The notes: generated from the sequence alone by a model not told the origin. A DNA stretch of 64,000 nucleotides from Nocardioides sp. Root190 (GCF_001428565.1 NZ_LMIA01000011.1:124142-188141); one strand, 5' to 3'. Shown: positions 24,746-35,182, counted from the stretch's first letter. Made by a program: numbers and translations.

Positions 24746-26742
24746 GCAGCGACACCGGCCACGCGCGAGGACGGATCGTCGGCCACGTGCTGAGGCGAGT
24801 CGTGATCGCGGTTCTCACGGCCCTGTTGATCACTGGACTGCTCGGTGCCGCGCCCACGCTGCCAGCGACTGCCGCCGCCTCGCCGCGGTCCGCCGTTGCT
24901 GACACGTCCACCGTCGTGGGACCGACGCGGATGCACGCCGCCGCACCCGCCGCCGATAGGACCCAGACCCCCACGCCTGAGGGCGTTCGGGTGGTTGCTG
25001 GTTGTCCGGGACCTGATTCCTTGTGCGACATCGGCGGCGAGCTCGTTGACTGCGCGACCAAGCCCACCAAGTGCGCTGACGACGTGACAGAAGGGCTCGC
25101 GGACGGTGTCACGGGTGGACTCAACGCGGCTTGTGGATTGGTTCGCGTGTGTGACGGGGGAGGCCTGCCCGGCGGATTGCCTGGCGGATTGCCCGGGGTG
25201 ATTCCCGATATGTCCGATCTGCTCGGTGGCGGCATTCCGGGTCTGGGCGACATCCCCAACCCGTTCGCCGCGATCGGAGACGTGATCGCGAAGGCTGCCG
25301 CCGATGCGTGGACCGCGGCCATGTTGGCGATCTGGAACTCCGGCCTGTTCGTTCTTCGTATTGTGCTCACGTTCAGCGAGTACTTCATGACGCCAGATCT
25401 CAGCGGTGATGGCCCCGGTAGGGACGTGTATTCCTACATGTTGTGGCTGGCACTGGGACTGGTCGTGATCCTCGTGATGATCCAGCTGGGAGCAACTGCC
25501 TTCAAACGCGAAGGCAAGGGTCTGGCCCGAGCGATGATCGGCTGCGGCCAGTTCGTTGTCGTCTGCGCCTCTTGGTTCGGCTACTGCGTCACGATCGTGG
25601 CAGCCTGCTCGGCTCTGACCCATGGCCTAATGAAGGCACTGTTGAAGGTCAACACCTGGCCCGACTGGGATCCCCTCAATGGTCTGGGCGCCCAAGACAT
25701 TGGCGACGCCACGGTCGCGACGGTGCTGGCCTTCTTCGGCGTCTTCTTGTGGATCGCCGCCATCGGACACATCCTCGTGTACCTGGCTCGCGCCGCGGCG
25801 CTGCTGATCCTGACCGCCACCGGTCCACTGTCCGCGGCTGGCCTTGTCTCGGAGTTCACCCGGGCCTGGTTCTGGAAGTCGCTGCGCTGGTTCCACGCTG
25901 CTGCCTTCACACCGGTCCTGATGGTCATGGTGCTGGGCATCGGGGTGCAGATGTCCAGCGGTGTGTCTGCACATCTGGCGGACGACACGGCCAAGACCGT
26001 CGGCACCGCACTTCCCGCGGTCATGCTGATCCTGATCAGCGTTGTCGCGCCCATGGCGCTGTTCAAGATGCTCGCGTTCGTCGACCCCAACAGCCCCTCG
26101 GGGGCTTCCTTCCGTCAAGGCATGGCTGCCGTCGGCGGTGTCCAAGGCCTCCTCGGTGGCGCCGGCGGTAGCAGCTCCTCAACCGCTGCCTCGGCAACGG
26201 ACGCCAACGGTCGATCCGGCGGTGAGCAAAGCGCAGACGAAGCCACCGGCGCGCGGTTCAACAAGTCCGCCCAAGGTGTTCTCGGCAACCTCGGACCCGC
26301 CGGCCAGGCGATGTCGAAAGGCCTCGGCGTGATGACCGGCCTGGGATCTCAGGGCGCCTCCTTGTTCAGCGACGTGACCAATCAGGCCGGCGTCGGTGAG
26401 AGCACCTACGGGCCAGATCTGGCCCGCGACAACGGCGGCGGCAGCGGCGAGTCCGGCGGGGGAGGATCCGGCGGTGGTTCGCCGAGCGAGTCCAACTTCT
26501 CCGACAGCGACAAGGACGACTTCCAAGGCGGTACCGGCACAGGTGCAAACCCGTCCGGGACCCCACCCGCACCCGCCGTGCCCTCGGGCGGCCCTGCGGG
26601 TCCCGCAACCGGCACTCCCGCATCCACTGGAGCGCCCACTCCTGCGTCCGCTGGTGGATCCGGCGGCACCGGAGCAGCGGGCGGCGCATCGAGTGGCGGA
26701 GCAGCGGCCGGCGCTGGCGGTGTACCGCCGGTCGCGGTCTAG
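24742..26742 (+). CDS. TrbL/VirB6-like polytopic T4SS protein
   Basis: 666 residues. An N-terminal signal-like segment (about 18-45) is followed by an extracytoplasmic region, then about six or seven membrane segments between residues 195 and 450 (for example LWLALGLVVILVMIQLGATA and VATVLAFFGVFLWIAAIGHI), and a 200-residue Gly/Ser/Ala/Pro-rich C-terminal tail likely disordered. This is the plan of VirB6/TrbL channel proteins. GTG 24742 overlaps the previous stop. It is the largest membrane subunit of the transfer channel. Confidence 0.78.
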   Translation: MSSDTGHARGRIVGHVLRRVVIAVLTALLITGLLGAAPTLPATAAASPRSAVADTSTVVGPTRMHAAAPAADRTQTPTPEGVRVVAGCPGPDSLCDIGGELVDCATKPTKCADDVTEGLADGVTGGLNAACGLVRVCDGGGLPGGLPGGLPGVIPDMSDLLGGGIPGLGDIPNPFAAIGDVIAKAAADAWTAAMLAIWNSGLFVLRIVLTFSEYFMTPDLSGDGPGRDVYSYMLWLALGLVVILVMIQLGATAFKREGKGLARAMIGCGQFVVVCASWFGYCVTIVAACSALTHGLMKALLKVNTWPDWDPLNGLGAQDIGDATVATVLAFFGVFLWIAAIGHILVYLARAAALLILTATGPLSAAGLVSEFTRAWFWKSLRWFHAAAFTPVLMVMVLGIGVQMSSGVSAHLADDTAKTVGTALPAVMLILISVVAPMALFKMLAFVDPNSPSGASFRQGMAAVGGVQGLLGGAGGSSSSTAASATDANGRSGGEQSADEATGARFNKSAQGVLGNLGPAGQAMSKGLGVMTGLGSQGASLFSDVTNQAGVGESTYGPDLARDNGGGSGESGGGGSGGGSPSESNFSDSDKDDFQGGTGTGANPSGTPPAPAVPSGGPAGPATGTPASTGAPTPASAGGSGGTGAAGGASSGGAAAGAGGVPPVAV

Positions 26743-26765
26743 ACGAGCAACAAGAGAGGCATGAC

Positions 26766-28271
26766 ATGAGTACGTACTCCGACTACCAGCGGGATCGTCT
26801 GGGTTGGTTTTTCGGCCTGACCGGCGGGCAGTTCATGGCCCTCGCTCTGGGCACCTTGCCCGCCTTCTGGGCGCTGAGCCGCCAGGCGTGGCTTTCGATG
26901 CTGGTCTTCGCCATCGGGTGGCTGCTCCTCGTCGTTGTCACCGTCGTTCCGGTCCGAGGTCGCTCGGCGACAGGCTGGATGTTGGCATCTACCGCGTTCG
27001 CGGTTGGCGGTCTCCTGGGCTGGACCCGGTGGCGTGCCAACGCGACCAGGGGAGCTGTCGTTGACCTTGAGGCCCCTGACCTGCCCGGAGCCCTGCAAGG
27101 CATCCAGATCCATGACGGGCCGCCCCACGGTGCCAAGCTCGAACGAGTCGCCGTCCTCCAGGACCAGGCGAGGAAGACCTGGGCGCTCACCGCTGCCGTT
27201 GTTCACCCGGGCATCGGCATGCAGGACGGCGGGGAACGACGCCGGTACGGCGACGCTCTGGCCGAGCTGATCGACGTCGCGCGCCGCACCGAGAAGATCG
27301 ACGAGATCCTGATCCTTGTTCGCACCGTCCCCGAGGACGGTGCAGAGCGCGAAGTCTGGGTCGACAAACACAGTCGCGCCAGCGCGCCGGCAGCCGCAGT
27401 CCGGATCAACAGCGACATCGCACTCGGCCTCACCAGCGCCTCGGTACGCACCGAGACATTCGTGACGATCGTCGTCCCCGAAACCAAGATCGCCAAGACC
27501 GCCAAGGAATCAGGCGGCGGCCTCGAGGGTCGCAGCCGCGAGCTCTACCTCCTCATGGGCGAAGTCGAGGCACAGCTACGCGGCCCACTGGGCATGACAT
27601 CGGTGCGCTGGCTCACCTCACCCGAACTCGCCCTGGCGTGCCGCACCGGCTTCGCACCCGGCGATCGTGCCGGGATCGTCGAAGCGCTCGCACTGCGCGA
27701 GAAGGACCCCAACGTCAACGCCGACGTCCCCTGGGCCCTGGCCGGCCCATCGGGTGCCGACGCCACCGTTCGGCACTACAGCCACGACGCCTGGAACAGC
27801 GTGTCCGCGACGATCAAACTTCCCACCCGGGGCGCGGTGATGGGCGCCCTCGCACCGATCCTCACCCCCAACGAACAAGGCGAACGACGCTCGTTCCTCG
27901 TCGCGTTCCCGATCGTCGCCGAGGGCAAGGCCAACCGACAATCCGGCAACGCCGAATGGGCCGCCGACATCGCCGAAAGCCTGAACGAGGCCACCAAACG
28001 CAAGACCCGAGCCCAACAGCGTGAACAGACGAACAAGGCCCGCGGCATGGACGCGAAGCTCGCCAGCGGCAACGCCCTCACCCGCCCCTACGCGGTGTGC
28101 ACCGTCACCGTGCCCAAAACCATGCGGATCACCGAGTTCGGACGCCGACTCGATGCCTCAGTGCGCCGCGCAGGGTTCGCACCCCTGCGCCTGGACCTCG
28201 CACAAGACGTCGCGTTCGCTGCCTCAACAGTCCCAATGGGCATCAGCCTGACACGACGAGGCGACGCCTGA
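26766..28271 (+). CDS. SCO6880-family conjugation protein
   Basis: 501 residues with three membrane segments in the first 90 residues (about 22-38, 45-64, 70-85) and a large soluble domain starting RWRANATRGAVVDLEAPDLP. This matches the SCO6880 family found in actinobacterial plasmids and ICEs directly upstream of the VirB4-type ATPase, as here; it may be the platform for that ATPase, as PrgI or VirB3 proteins are elsewhere. Its stop overlaps the next ATG (TGATG). Confidence 0.78.
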   Translation: MSTYSDYQRDRLGWFFGLTGGQFMALALGTLPAFWALSRQAWLSMLVFAIGWLLLVVVTVVPVRGRSATGWMLASTAFAVGGLLGWTRWRANATRGAVVDLEAPDLPGALQGIQIHDGPPHGAKLERVAVLQDQARKTWALTAAVVHPGIGMQDGGERRRYGDALAELIDVARRTEKIDEILILVRTVPEDGAEREVWVDKHSRASAPAAAVRINSDIALGLTSASVRTETFVTIVVPETKIAKTAKESGGGLEGRSRELYLLMGEVEAQLRGPLGMTSVRWLTSPELALACRTGFAPGDRAGIVEALALREKDPNVNADVPWALAGPSGADATVRHYSHDAWNSVSATIKLPTRGAVMGALAPILTPNEQGERRSFLVAFPIVAEGKANRQSGNAEWAADIAESLNEATKRKTRAQQREQTNKARGMDAKLASGNALTRPYAVCTVTVPKTMRITEFGRRLDASVRRAGFAPLRLDLAQDVAFAASTVPMGISLTRRGDA

Positions 28272-29836
28272 TGACCCGATCAAACAACGCCACGCCAGCG
28301 CCCACGACCCGGCGTCGTGGGCATGGGGGTCGCGACGTGGCTGCGCTGCTCTCGGACTTCGGACACGACCTGCCGACCACGCCTGGCCCGATCCGCTCGG
28401 CCGGTAAGTCGCCGCGGCTGTTCAACTACGCACCCAGGAGAGGAGCGGCCAGAGCCGGACGTGGCTGGACACCAGCCACGACACCGGTTCACACCTACCG
28501 GATGACCTCTGACCAGGCACCGGTCTTCTGGCCCTTCATCAAAGCCCCAGCGCTTCCGCCCACCGGGGCACAGATGGGCATCGACGAGGGCAGCGGCGGG
28601 TCGTTCTACTGCGATCCCTTCGGGTGGGTTCTCAACGACGCGATCCCCGTCACCAACCCGAACATCTTCTACTTCGCCAAGCCGGGCACCGGAAAGTCAG
28701 CGACGGTCAAAGCGTTCTGCGGCCGGATGATGCCCTTCGGATACCGGACCCTGATCCTTGGCGATCCGAAGGACGAGTACGAGCCGCTGTGCCGCTTCTA
28801 CGGGGTCGAACCCTTCGCCATCGGCCCCGGCATGCGAACCCGAATCAACCCACTCGCCATGGGGCCGCTCGGCCAGGGGTGGGATGACCTTCCAGCAGCG
28901 GAAGCACGCCGGAGGGCAACGATCATCTTCGGGCGATGGCTCACCCTCGTACGCGGCCTGGTCGGTTCCATGCGGATCGGAACCAGCCACGTTCCATTCG
29001 GCCCCACCGACGCCGACGTCGTCCAAACCGCGCTCGAGGCACTGACCGGTTACAGCGAGGGCACCACCACGCTGCGGGAGACAACGATCCCTCACCTATG
29101 GCACCTGCTCCACAACCCCACCAATGACCTGGTGAACACGTCCCGGCACGCCAGCCGGCAACAATTCCTCGATCACACCCGCACACTCCGCGACGCCCTG
29201 GGCCAACTGGTCAAAGGCGTGCTCGCTGGCCTGTTCGACGACCACACCAACATAGAGATCGACTGGCGAGCACCGATCCAGTCGCTGAGCCTGTCGCGAC
29301 TCGACGACCTGGGCGACGAGGCAGTGGGCATCGCCCTGCTGTGCCTGAACTCTTGGGGACGCGGCATGCGCGAGACCGCCGAGCCCGGCGACCTACGCAT
29401 CGTTGTACGCGACGAATCATGGCGCCAACTGCGGCTGGGGCCCGAAGCCGTCAAGTCCTTCGATGCCGACCTACGACTTTCACGAGGCATGGCCGGGCGA
29501 GGCGGCGACATCCAATTTGCCATCGCCCACAAACCATCCGACCTCCTCGCGGCAGGCGACGCCGGCTCTCAGGCAGCCACCATCGCCAAGGACCTGCTCG
29601 ACCTCGCCGACGTCAAGATCCTCGGCGGACAAAACCCCAAGGTGGCCCGCGAACTCGACTCGATGCTCGGCCTCGGCGCCATCGCCCAGGACCTGGTCAC
29701 CGGATGGGCCCGCCAAGTCAAGGGCCGCGCGCTGTGGAGCGTGGGGGAAACCACCTACAAAGTCCAAACCGTCCTCCACCCCCTGGAGCAGAAACTCACG
29801 TGGACCAACCAAGCCCTCGAGACAGCCGCGTCCTAG
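28271..29836 (+). CDS. VirB4/TraE-like conjugation ATPase
   Basis: 521 residues. Walker A FAKPGTGKSATVKAF (K142), a region after it reading TLILGDPKDEYEPL, and a Walker B-type VVRDESWRQL near residue 385 match VirB4-type ATPases; LALRSRGMAGRGGD-like and IAHKPSDLL segments also fit. It is shorter than classical VirB4 (about 800 residues), since the N-terminal domain is reduced and the membrane part is supplied by the SCO6880 protein before it. It energises substrate transfer and pilus or channel assembly. Confidence 0.85.
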   Translation: MTRSNNATPAPTTRRRGHGGRDVAALLSDFGHDLPTTPGPIRSAGKSPRLFNYAPRRGAARAGRGWTPATTPVHTYRMTSDQAPVFWPFIKAPALPPTGAQMGIDEGSGGSFYCDPFGWVLNDAIPVTNPNIFYFAKPGTGKSATVKAFCGRMMPFGYRTLILGDPKDEYEPLCRFYGVEPFAIGPGMRTRINPLAMGPLGQGWDDLPAAEARRRATIIFGRWLTLVRGLVGSMRIGTSHVPFGPTDADVVQTALEALTGYSEGTTTLRETTIPHLWHLLHNPTNDLVNTSRHASRQQFLDHTRTLRDALGQLVKGVLAGLFDDHTNIEIDWRAPIQSLSLSRLDDLGDEAVGIALLCLNSWGRGMRETAEPGDLRIVVRDESWRQLRLGPEAVKSFDADLRLSRGMAGRGGDIQFAIAHKPSDLLAAGDAGSQAATIAKDLLDLADVKILGGQNPKVARELDSMLGLGAIAQDLVTGWARQVKGRALWSVGETTYKVQTVLHPLEQKLTWTNQALETAAS

Positions 29837-29851
29837 ACGCCCATCGACCCC

Positions 29852-32800
29852 GTGAAAAAGCTCCTCTTCGCCACGCTCTCGCTGCTCGCGGTACTGACCA
29901 GCGTGCCGCTGATCGCCGCAGTCATCATCGCGATGAGCACCGGAGCTGCGGCTGAGTGCCGCACCCAGAGCAGTCAGGGCACCGCGCCCACCACCCCACT
30001 CGGCGACCTCGGCAACCTCGGAGTCATCGACGGCCCGGTGGGAGGCCCGGTCAAAGGCAAGATCACCATGGCGCAGGCCAACATCCCGCGCCGCTCCGGC
30101 CTCGACGGGTTCCGGGCCTCCATGCCCAAGGTCTTATCCAAGAACCCCGACTTCGTCACCCTCAACGAGGCCACCGGTTGGAGCCTGAAGCAGATCGAAG
30201 CCGCCGCCCCCGGCTACTCAGCCTTCCGGGTGTCGGAACCGGCCGGCACCGGCGACGGCGCCGAGCAGGCCATGGGCAACGCCGTGCTCTGGAAGAGCTC
30301 GACCTGGACCAAGGTCAACGGCGGCCGGGTCCAGCTCGTCGACGACGACAAGACCTTCTACGACGGGCATCCGGTCACGTGGGACCGCTTCGCGACATGG
30401 GTGATGCTGCGCCGCGCCGACGGCCACGGTGGTCAGGAGGTGGTCTCGGTGGTCTCCACACACCACATGACCAACCCGCACCGCTGGCCGAACCAGCACG
30501 GCAACCCGCCGCTGACCCGGCCACAGCAGTACGGCGCCGGCGTGGACATCCTGCTGCAGCTGCGCAACTCCCTCGCTGCCCACGGTCCAGTGCTCATCGG
30601 CGGCGACATGAACACCCAGGCCTCCTACACCGACATCGGATGGACGGCGGCCGCGAAGATGAAGGCCGCCGGCTACGGATGGCACAACCACGGCGTCGAC
30701 TTCATCTTCTTCCCCGACGACCAGGGCGCCCGTCTCGAACGAGGCTGGGACGGCACGATGCTCTCGGACCACCACTGGCTCTCGGCCCGCATCGCGATGA
30801 ACGGCACCGGCCCGGAGACCGCCCTTGAAACCACCACCGCCAGGATCGTGCCCGCGGCGAACACCGCCCGGAGCTCCACCGAACCGCCGACCGGCGACGT
30901 GCTCGCCCAACTGATGCGCCTGCGGTTCGCGTCCAACTACCCGACCATCACCGCCGAGCAGGCCCGCAACGCGATCACCATCGCCCAGGTCGCCCGCGAC
31001 CTCGAGATTCCCCGCTCCGGGCTGCAGATTGCGATCGCCACCGCGATCCAGGAATCCAAGCTGGTCAACCTCACCGGAGGTGACCGCGACTCCGGCGGCC
31101 TGTTCCAACAGCGACCCTCGGCCGGCTGGGGAACCCGGGCCGAGATCACCGACCCCGTCCTCGCGGCCCGTGCGTTCTTCGGACAGGCCCAGCACACCGG
31201 CAACCCCGGCCTCCTCGACATCCCCGGCTGGCAGAACATGCCACTCACGCAGGCCGCGCAGGCCGTCCAGGCCTCGAGCTACCCCGACGCTTACGCCCAG
31301 TGGACCGACGTCGCCGGCGACATCACCGATCTGCTCGGCGGCGACCTGCCAGACCTGCCCGGCCCTGACTCCGAAGACTCCACCACCAACGCCGCCGACT
31401 GTCAGGGTGAGACCGTCAACCCGATCACCCTCGGCACCCTCAACCTGCTCGGCGCAGGTCACACCGACAAGGCGGGGGAGCGGCCCGGGTACGACACCTG
31501 GGACAAGCGACTGCCCGGCGCGATGCGCACGATCGAGAACGCCGGCGTTTCGATCGCCGGCCTCCAGGAGGTGCATGGCCCGCAAGCCAAGGCGCTAGAG
31601 AACCAGTACGCGGCCACGTGGGGGATGTACCCGGCCAGCGGGAAGACACAGAACCGCGTGATCTGGGACCGCAACGAGTGGGAGCAGACCGACGCCCGAC
31701 TCGTCGACATCCCGTACTTCGGCGGCAAGGACGTCGGCATGCCCCTAGTGCGACTGACCGGCACAGGAGACGGCCCCAGCGCCGGGCAGGTGATCTGGGT
31801 CTGGAGCATCCACAACCCGGCCAACACTCAAGGAAACGCCGCTGGGCACCGCCAAGAGGCGCTTCGTCGCCAGCTGGCCACGATGACCGAGCTCGCCGGC
31901 ACCGGCACCCCTGCGGTGATCCTGGGCGACTTCAACGATGGCAAGGACGGCAGCAACGCCTCGCACTGCGCCCTGACCCCGGAGCTGAGCAACGCCTTCG
32001 GCGGCTCTGCCGAGCCCTGCAAGAAGCCCAAGAAGGACGCGCCGATCGACCATGTCTACGGCGCGAACCTCACCTGGGCCAGCGCCGCGGTTGACACCAG
32101 TACCCAGGCCAGCAAGATCGCCGACCACCCGCTGGTGACCGCCACCACCGCCGGCAGCAGCGCCGGGTGTGCAGTCGAATCCGACACGGCGAAGGCCAAG
32201 TACAACCTCGGGCCGGTCAAGCCGCAGCTGACCCGGCTGGTCAACATCCTTGGCCCCATGTTCGACATCAAGACCGTCGGTGGCTACCGCGAGAGCGCCA
32301 CCGACCCCAACGGTCACCCAGCCGGCCTCGCAGCTGACTTCATGACCTCGAGCAAGGCGCAGGGCGACGGCCTCGCCGGCTACGCCAAGGCCAATGCCGG
32401 CAAGCTCGGCATCGACTACATCATCTGGCACCAGCGGATCTGGTCGGTCGCCCGCGCTGGCGAGGGCTGGCGGTCGATGGAGGACCGGGGGAGCGCTACC
32501 GAGAACCACCTCGACCATGTCCACATCAACGTCAAACCCGGCGCCTCGGTCCAACCGGTCGGCCTCGAGGGCGCATCCTGCGACGAGGTCGTCGACCCGG
32601 TGCCCGCGCAGTACATCGGGACCGACAACCACAACTGGCACGAGACCGGCCCCTACTGGTCCAAGTGGCACACCGGCACCGACTTCTCCGCACCCTGCGG
32701 AACCACCGTCTATGCCGCCCACGCAGGCACCATTGAGATCGTCACCACCCAGCGCTCCTGGGCCGGACCTCAGCTGGTCAAGGTCACGACCGGCGCCGGG

Positions 32801-33025
32801 TCCCTGACCACCTGGTACGCCCACATGCAGACCGTCACCGTGAGCCGGGGCCAGACAGTCGCCGCCGGCGAACCGATCGGCCGGGTCGGCAAGGAGGGCA
32901 ACGTCTCTGGCTGCCACCTCCACTTCGAGGTCCACCTCAAGAACGGCTCGATCTACGGTCCCGACAACGTCGACCCCTCGACCTGGCTCGCAGAGAACGC
33001 ATCGCGTTCGAGCCGTCCGATCTGA
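29852..33025 (+). CDS. Five-domain secreted protein: two EEP nuclease folds and three cell-wall hydrolase folds
   Basis: 1057 residues from GTG 29852. A signal/anchor segment (5-28) leads to EEP domain 1 (about 70-320; TLNEATGW, GGDMN, SDHHWL), a lysozyme-like domain (about 350-493; IQESKLVNLTGGDRDSGGLF, catalytic-type Glu), EEP domain 2 (about 520-763; GLQEVHG, LGDFND, IDHVYG, ADHPLV), a D,D-peptidase-like domain (about 782-900; GLAADF, HLDHVHINV) and an M23 LytM peptidase (about 923-1046; WHTGTDFSAP, HLHFEVH). All motif sets look intact. The wall hydrolases would open peptidoglycan for the channel; the two nuclease-type domains are unusual here. Confidence 0.85.
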   Translation: MKKLLFATLSLLAVLTSVPLIAAVIIAMSTGAAAECRTQSSQGTAPTTPLGDLGNLGVIDGPVGGPVKGKITMAQANIPRRSGLDGFRASMPKVLSKNPDFVTLNEATGWSLKQIEAAAPGYSAFRVSEPAGTGDGAEQAMGNAVLWKSSTWTKVNGGRVQLVDDDKTFYDGHPVTWDRFATWVMLRRADGHGGQEVVSVVSTHHMTNPHRWPNQHGNPPLTRPQQYGAGVDILLQLRNSLAAHGPVLIGGDMNTQASYTDIGWTAAAKMKAAGYGWHNHGVDFIFFPDDQGARLERGWDGTMLSDHHWLSARIAMNGTGPETALETTTARIVPAANTARSSTEPPTGDVLAQLMRLRFASNYPTITAEQARNAITIAQVARDLEIPRSGLQIAIATAIQESKLVNLTGGDRDSGGLFQQRPSAGWGTRAEITDPVLAARAFFGQAQHTGNPGLLDIPGWQNMPLTQAAQAVQASSYPDAYAQWTDVAGDITDLLGGDLPDLPGPDSEDSTTNAADCQGETVNPITLGTLNLLGAGHTDKAGERPGYDTWDKRLPGAMRTIENAGVSIAGLQEVHGPQAKALENQYAATWGMYPASGKTQNRVIWDRNEWEQTDARLVDIPYFGGKDVGMPLVRLTGTGDGPSAGQVIWVWSIHNPANTQGNAAGHRQEALRRQLATMTELAGTGTPAVILGDFNDGKDGSNASHCALTPELSNAFGGSAEPCKKPKKDAPIDHVYGANLTWASAAVDTSTQASKIADHPLVTATTAGSSAGCAVESDTAKAKYNLGPVKPQLTRLVNILGPMFDIKTVGGYRESATDPNGHPAGLAADFMTSSKAQGDGLAGYAKANAGKLGIDYIIWHQRIWSVARAGEGWRSMEDRGSATENHLDHVHINVKPGASVQPVGLEGASCDEVVDPVPAQYIGTDNHNWHETGPYWSKWHTGTDFSAPCGTTVYAAHAGTIEIVTTQRSWAGPQLVKVTTGAGSLTTWYAHMQTVTVSRGQTVAAGEPIGRVGKEGNVSGCHLHFEVHLKNGSIYGPDNVDPSTWLAENASRSSRPI

Positions 33026-33119
33026 TGGCCGGGTGATCGCACCGGAGCCCTGACGAGACCTAGGTGACCAGGACGGCCCCGCAAATCCCGACCTACGTCC
33101 ACTGGAGGTGGTCAGACCG

Positions 33120-33722
33120 GTGCAGCGCGAGCGACGACGAGACCCCTACCCGTGGACCTGGGAGGTCCCCCTAGCGGTGACGCTGGCAGCCCTGTTCGTC
33201 ATCGTGATTGGCGTCCAGTTCGGCCGATCAGTCGCCAACCTGGTCGCCGGTGCCGGATGGACATGGCCCGACGCCAACGCCGGCGCGTTCCCCTCGCCAA
33301 TCGGCACCACCTTTTGGACCAGCCTGCCCGGCGTTCTGGGCGGCCACGCTGACGCCGGGTTGCCCACGCATGCTCCCGACGACCTGGCCGGCCGCGGTCT
33401 GGTCTGGGGCAGCCTCGCTCTGACCGAGCTCGCTCTGCTGGTGGCGGCGATCTGGCTCGGCGTCTGGGCCTACCAGCGTTGGGGCCCGGGCCGAATGCGC
33501 GGGATGGCGACCGCCACCGAGGCCGAGAAGCTGCTCGGCGTCACCCGGCTCCGCAAGGTCGCTGGCATCGTCCGCCCGGATCTCTACGGCAAGCACGCCC
33601 CCGGAGCCACGGCACCGGTCCAGCGCACCGCAGGTGACCTCACCGAGCAACCCGGCCCGCAGTTGGGCCACGGCCTCAGCCCGTGGCTCCTGGACGGCCG
33701 CCGAACGAAGGAAGACCGTTGA
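33120..33722 (+). CDS. T4SS-associated membrane protein
   Basis: 200 residues with membrane segments at about 18-38 and 100-122 and a soluble C-terminal region (TEAEKLLGVTRLRKVAGIVR). The GTG at 33120 has GGAGGT ten bases upstream and is preferred to the GTG at 33108. It overlaps the coupling protein gene as TTGA, an arrangement conserved in actinobacterial ICEs, suggesting that it anchors the soluble-looking coupling protein to the membrane. That role is inference. Confidence 0.7.
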   Translation: MQRERRRDPYPWTWEVPLAVTLAALFVIVIGVQFGRSVANLVAGAGWTWPDANAGAFPSPIGTTFWTSLPGVLGGHADAGLPTHAPDDLAGRGLVWGSLALTELALLVAAIWLGVWAYQRWGPGRMRGMATATEAEKLLGVTRLRKVAGIVRPDLYGKHAPGATAPVQRTAGDLTEQPGPQLGHGLSPWLLDGRRTKEDR

Positions 33723-35182
33723 CACCCAGATTCCACCCCTTAGACGTGGGATGGCGCATCGGTCACGCGCACGAGCCGCGAGGTGGCGAGCTGTGGGTGC
33801 CGTGGGATCGCACAGCCGGCGTGATCGGCCCGCAGGGCTCTGGGAAGACCCTCGACCTGCTCACCCCGGCTCTGCTCGGCGCTCCGGGCGCCGCCCTGGT
33901 GACACTGACCAAGGTCGAGGACCTGCTGCTCAGCCTTACCGAACGCTCCCGCGACGACCGCCCCTGCGTGGTGCTCGACCCCTTCGGCCTGGCCGAGGGC
34001 GTTGTCGACGAGCTGATCTGGGACCCGATCGCCGGCTGCGTCGACCCCAAGGTTGCCGAGCGGCGAGCCAAGGCGTTCACCGCCGGCACCGTCAAGGGCG
34101 CGATCACAGGCGGGACCGGCGACGATGCTGCGAGGTTCTACGCTGCCGAGTCCGCCAAGGTGCTGCAGGGCTACTTCCACGCCGCGGCGCTGACCGGTAG
34201 GACCCTCGAGGACGTCCTGCAGTGGGTCGCCAACCCCACCGCAGCCAGCCAGCCGATAGAGATCCTGCGCCGCCACACCCACGCCGAGCCGTTCTGGCAC
34301 GGCCTCCTACACGGTGCGCTGAACGGCGACGACCGAACGGCCGGAAATACCGTCACCACGGTGCAGCAGGCGGTGTCGCTGTTCTTCCAGGCCGACATCC
34401 GACGCCGCTGCGTGCCCAGTCACCGCCATTGCGCCACGGACCTGGCCGACGTGATCCGCCGCCGCGGCACCATCTACCTACTCGGACGCGAAGACCCGTA
34501 CGCCTCGGCCAGCCCCCTGATGACCGCCGTTGCTGAACACGTCTTGGACACCGGCCTGCAGTTGGCCAGCAGCTCTCCGTGGGGAGGCCGGCTGTGCCCG
34601 CCCCTGGTCTCGGTGCTCGATGAGTTGCCTTCGACCGCACCGCTACCGACTCTGCGCACCCGGATGGCCAACGAGCGTGCACTAGGCCTCTCGTTCATCT
34701 GGGCCGCCCAGACCCGCCCCCAGCTGACTAGCATCTTCGGAGAGCACGAGGCCCGAGCACTGCTCGGCCTCACCAACACTCTGGCGATGTTCGGCGGCTC
34801 CAAGGACGTCGCCTTCAACCAAGAGATCTCCGACCTCCTGGGCCAAGTCAGGATCGGCCGACGAACGCACCGCGGCAGCGGCGGTGGGTACGAGGGTGCC
34901 GACATCGCGATCATGCGGCCCGAAGAAGTCCGGCAACTGCCCGAACGCCAAGCCCTGGTGATCGCCGAGAACGGCAAACCGATCATCGCCAAGTTGCACC
35001 GCTGCATCGAAGGCAAGGCAGGGCAGCGCCTGTTGGTCGACCAGCGGGCGCTGCGCGAGCGCCTGACCAACGACCGGCGCATGGTCATCACCCCCGAGGC
35101 CCGCGCCACTGCCGCGCTCGTCGAGGCACGTCGTCTCGGCTTCGTCGAAGACGAAACCAACCACGCAAGGAGTGAACTGTGA
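33719..35182 (+). CDS. VirD4/TraD-type coupling protein
   Basis: 487 residues from an unusual TTG start at 33719 that overlaps the preceding stop and follows AAGGAAG. Walker A GPQGSGKTLDLL (K43), Walker B SVLDELPS (about 312), IWAAQTRPQL and MFGGSKD motifs are those of type IV coupling proteins with a TraM-recognition C-terminal region. It has no membrane segments of its own; the preceding gene probably supplies them. It links the relaxosome (TraA) to the channel. Confidence 0.88.
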   Translation: MTPRFHPLDVGWRIGHAHEPRGGELWVPWDRTAGVIGPQGSGKTLDLLTPALLGAPGAALVTLTKVEDLLLSLTERSRDDRPCVVLDPFGLAEGVVDELIWDPIAGCVDPKVAERRAKAFTAGTVKGAITGGTGDDAARFYAAESAKVLQGYFHAAALTGRTLEDVLQWVANPTAASQPIEILRRHTHAEPFWHGLLHGALNGDDRTAGNTVTTVQQAVSLFFQADIRRRCVPSHRHCATDLADVIRRRGTIYLLGREDPYASASPLMTAVAEHVLDTGLQLASSSPWGGRLCPPLVSVLDELPSTAPLPTLRTRMANERALGLSFIWAAQTRPQLTSIFGEHEARALLGLTNTLAMFGGSKDVAFNQEISDLLGQVRIGRRTHRGSGGGYEGADIAIMRPEEVRQLPERQALVIAENGKPIIAKLHRCIEGKAGQRLLVDQRALRERLTNDRRMVITPEARATAALVEARRLGFVEDETNHARSEL

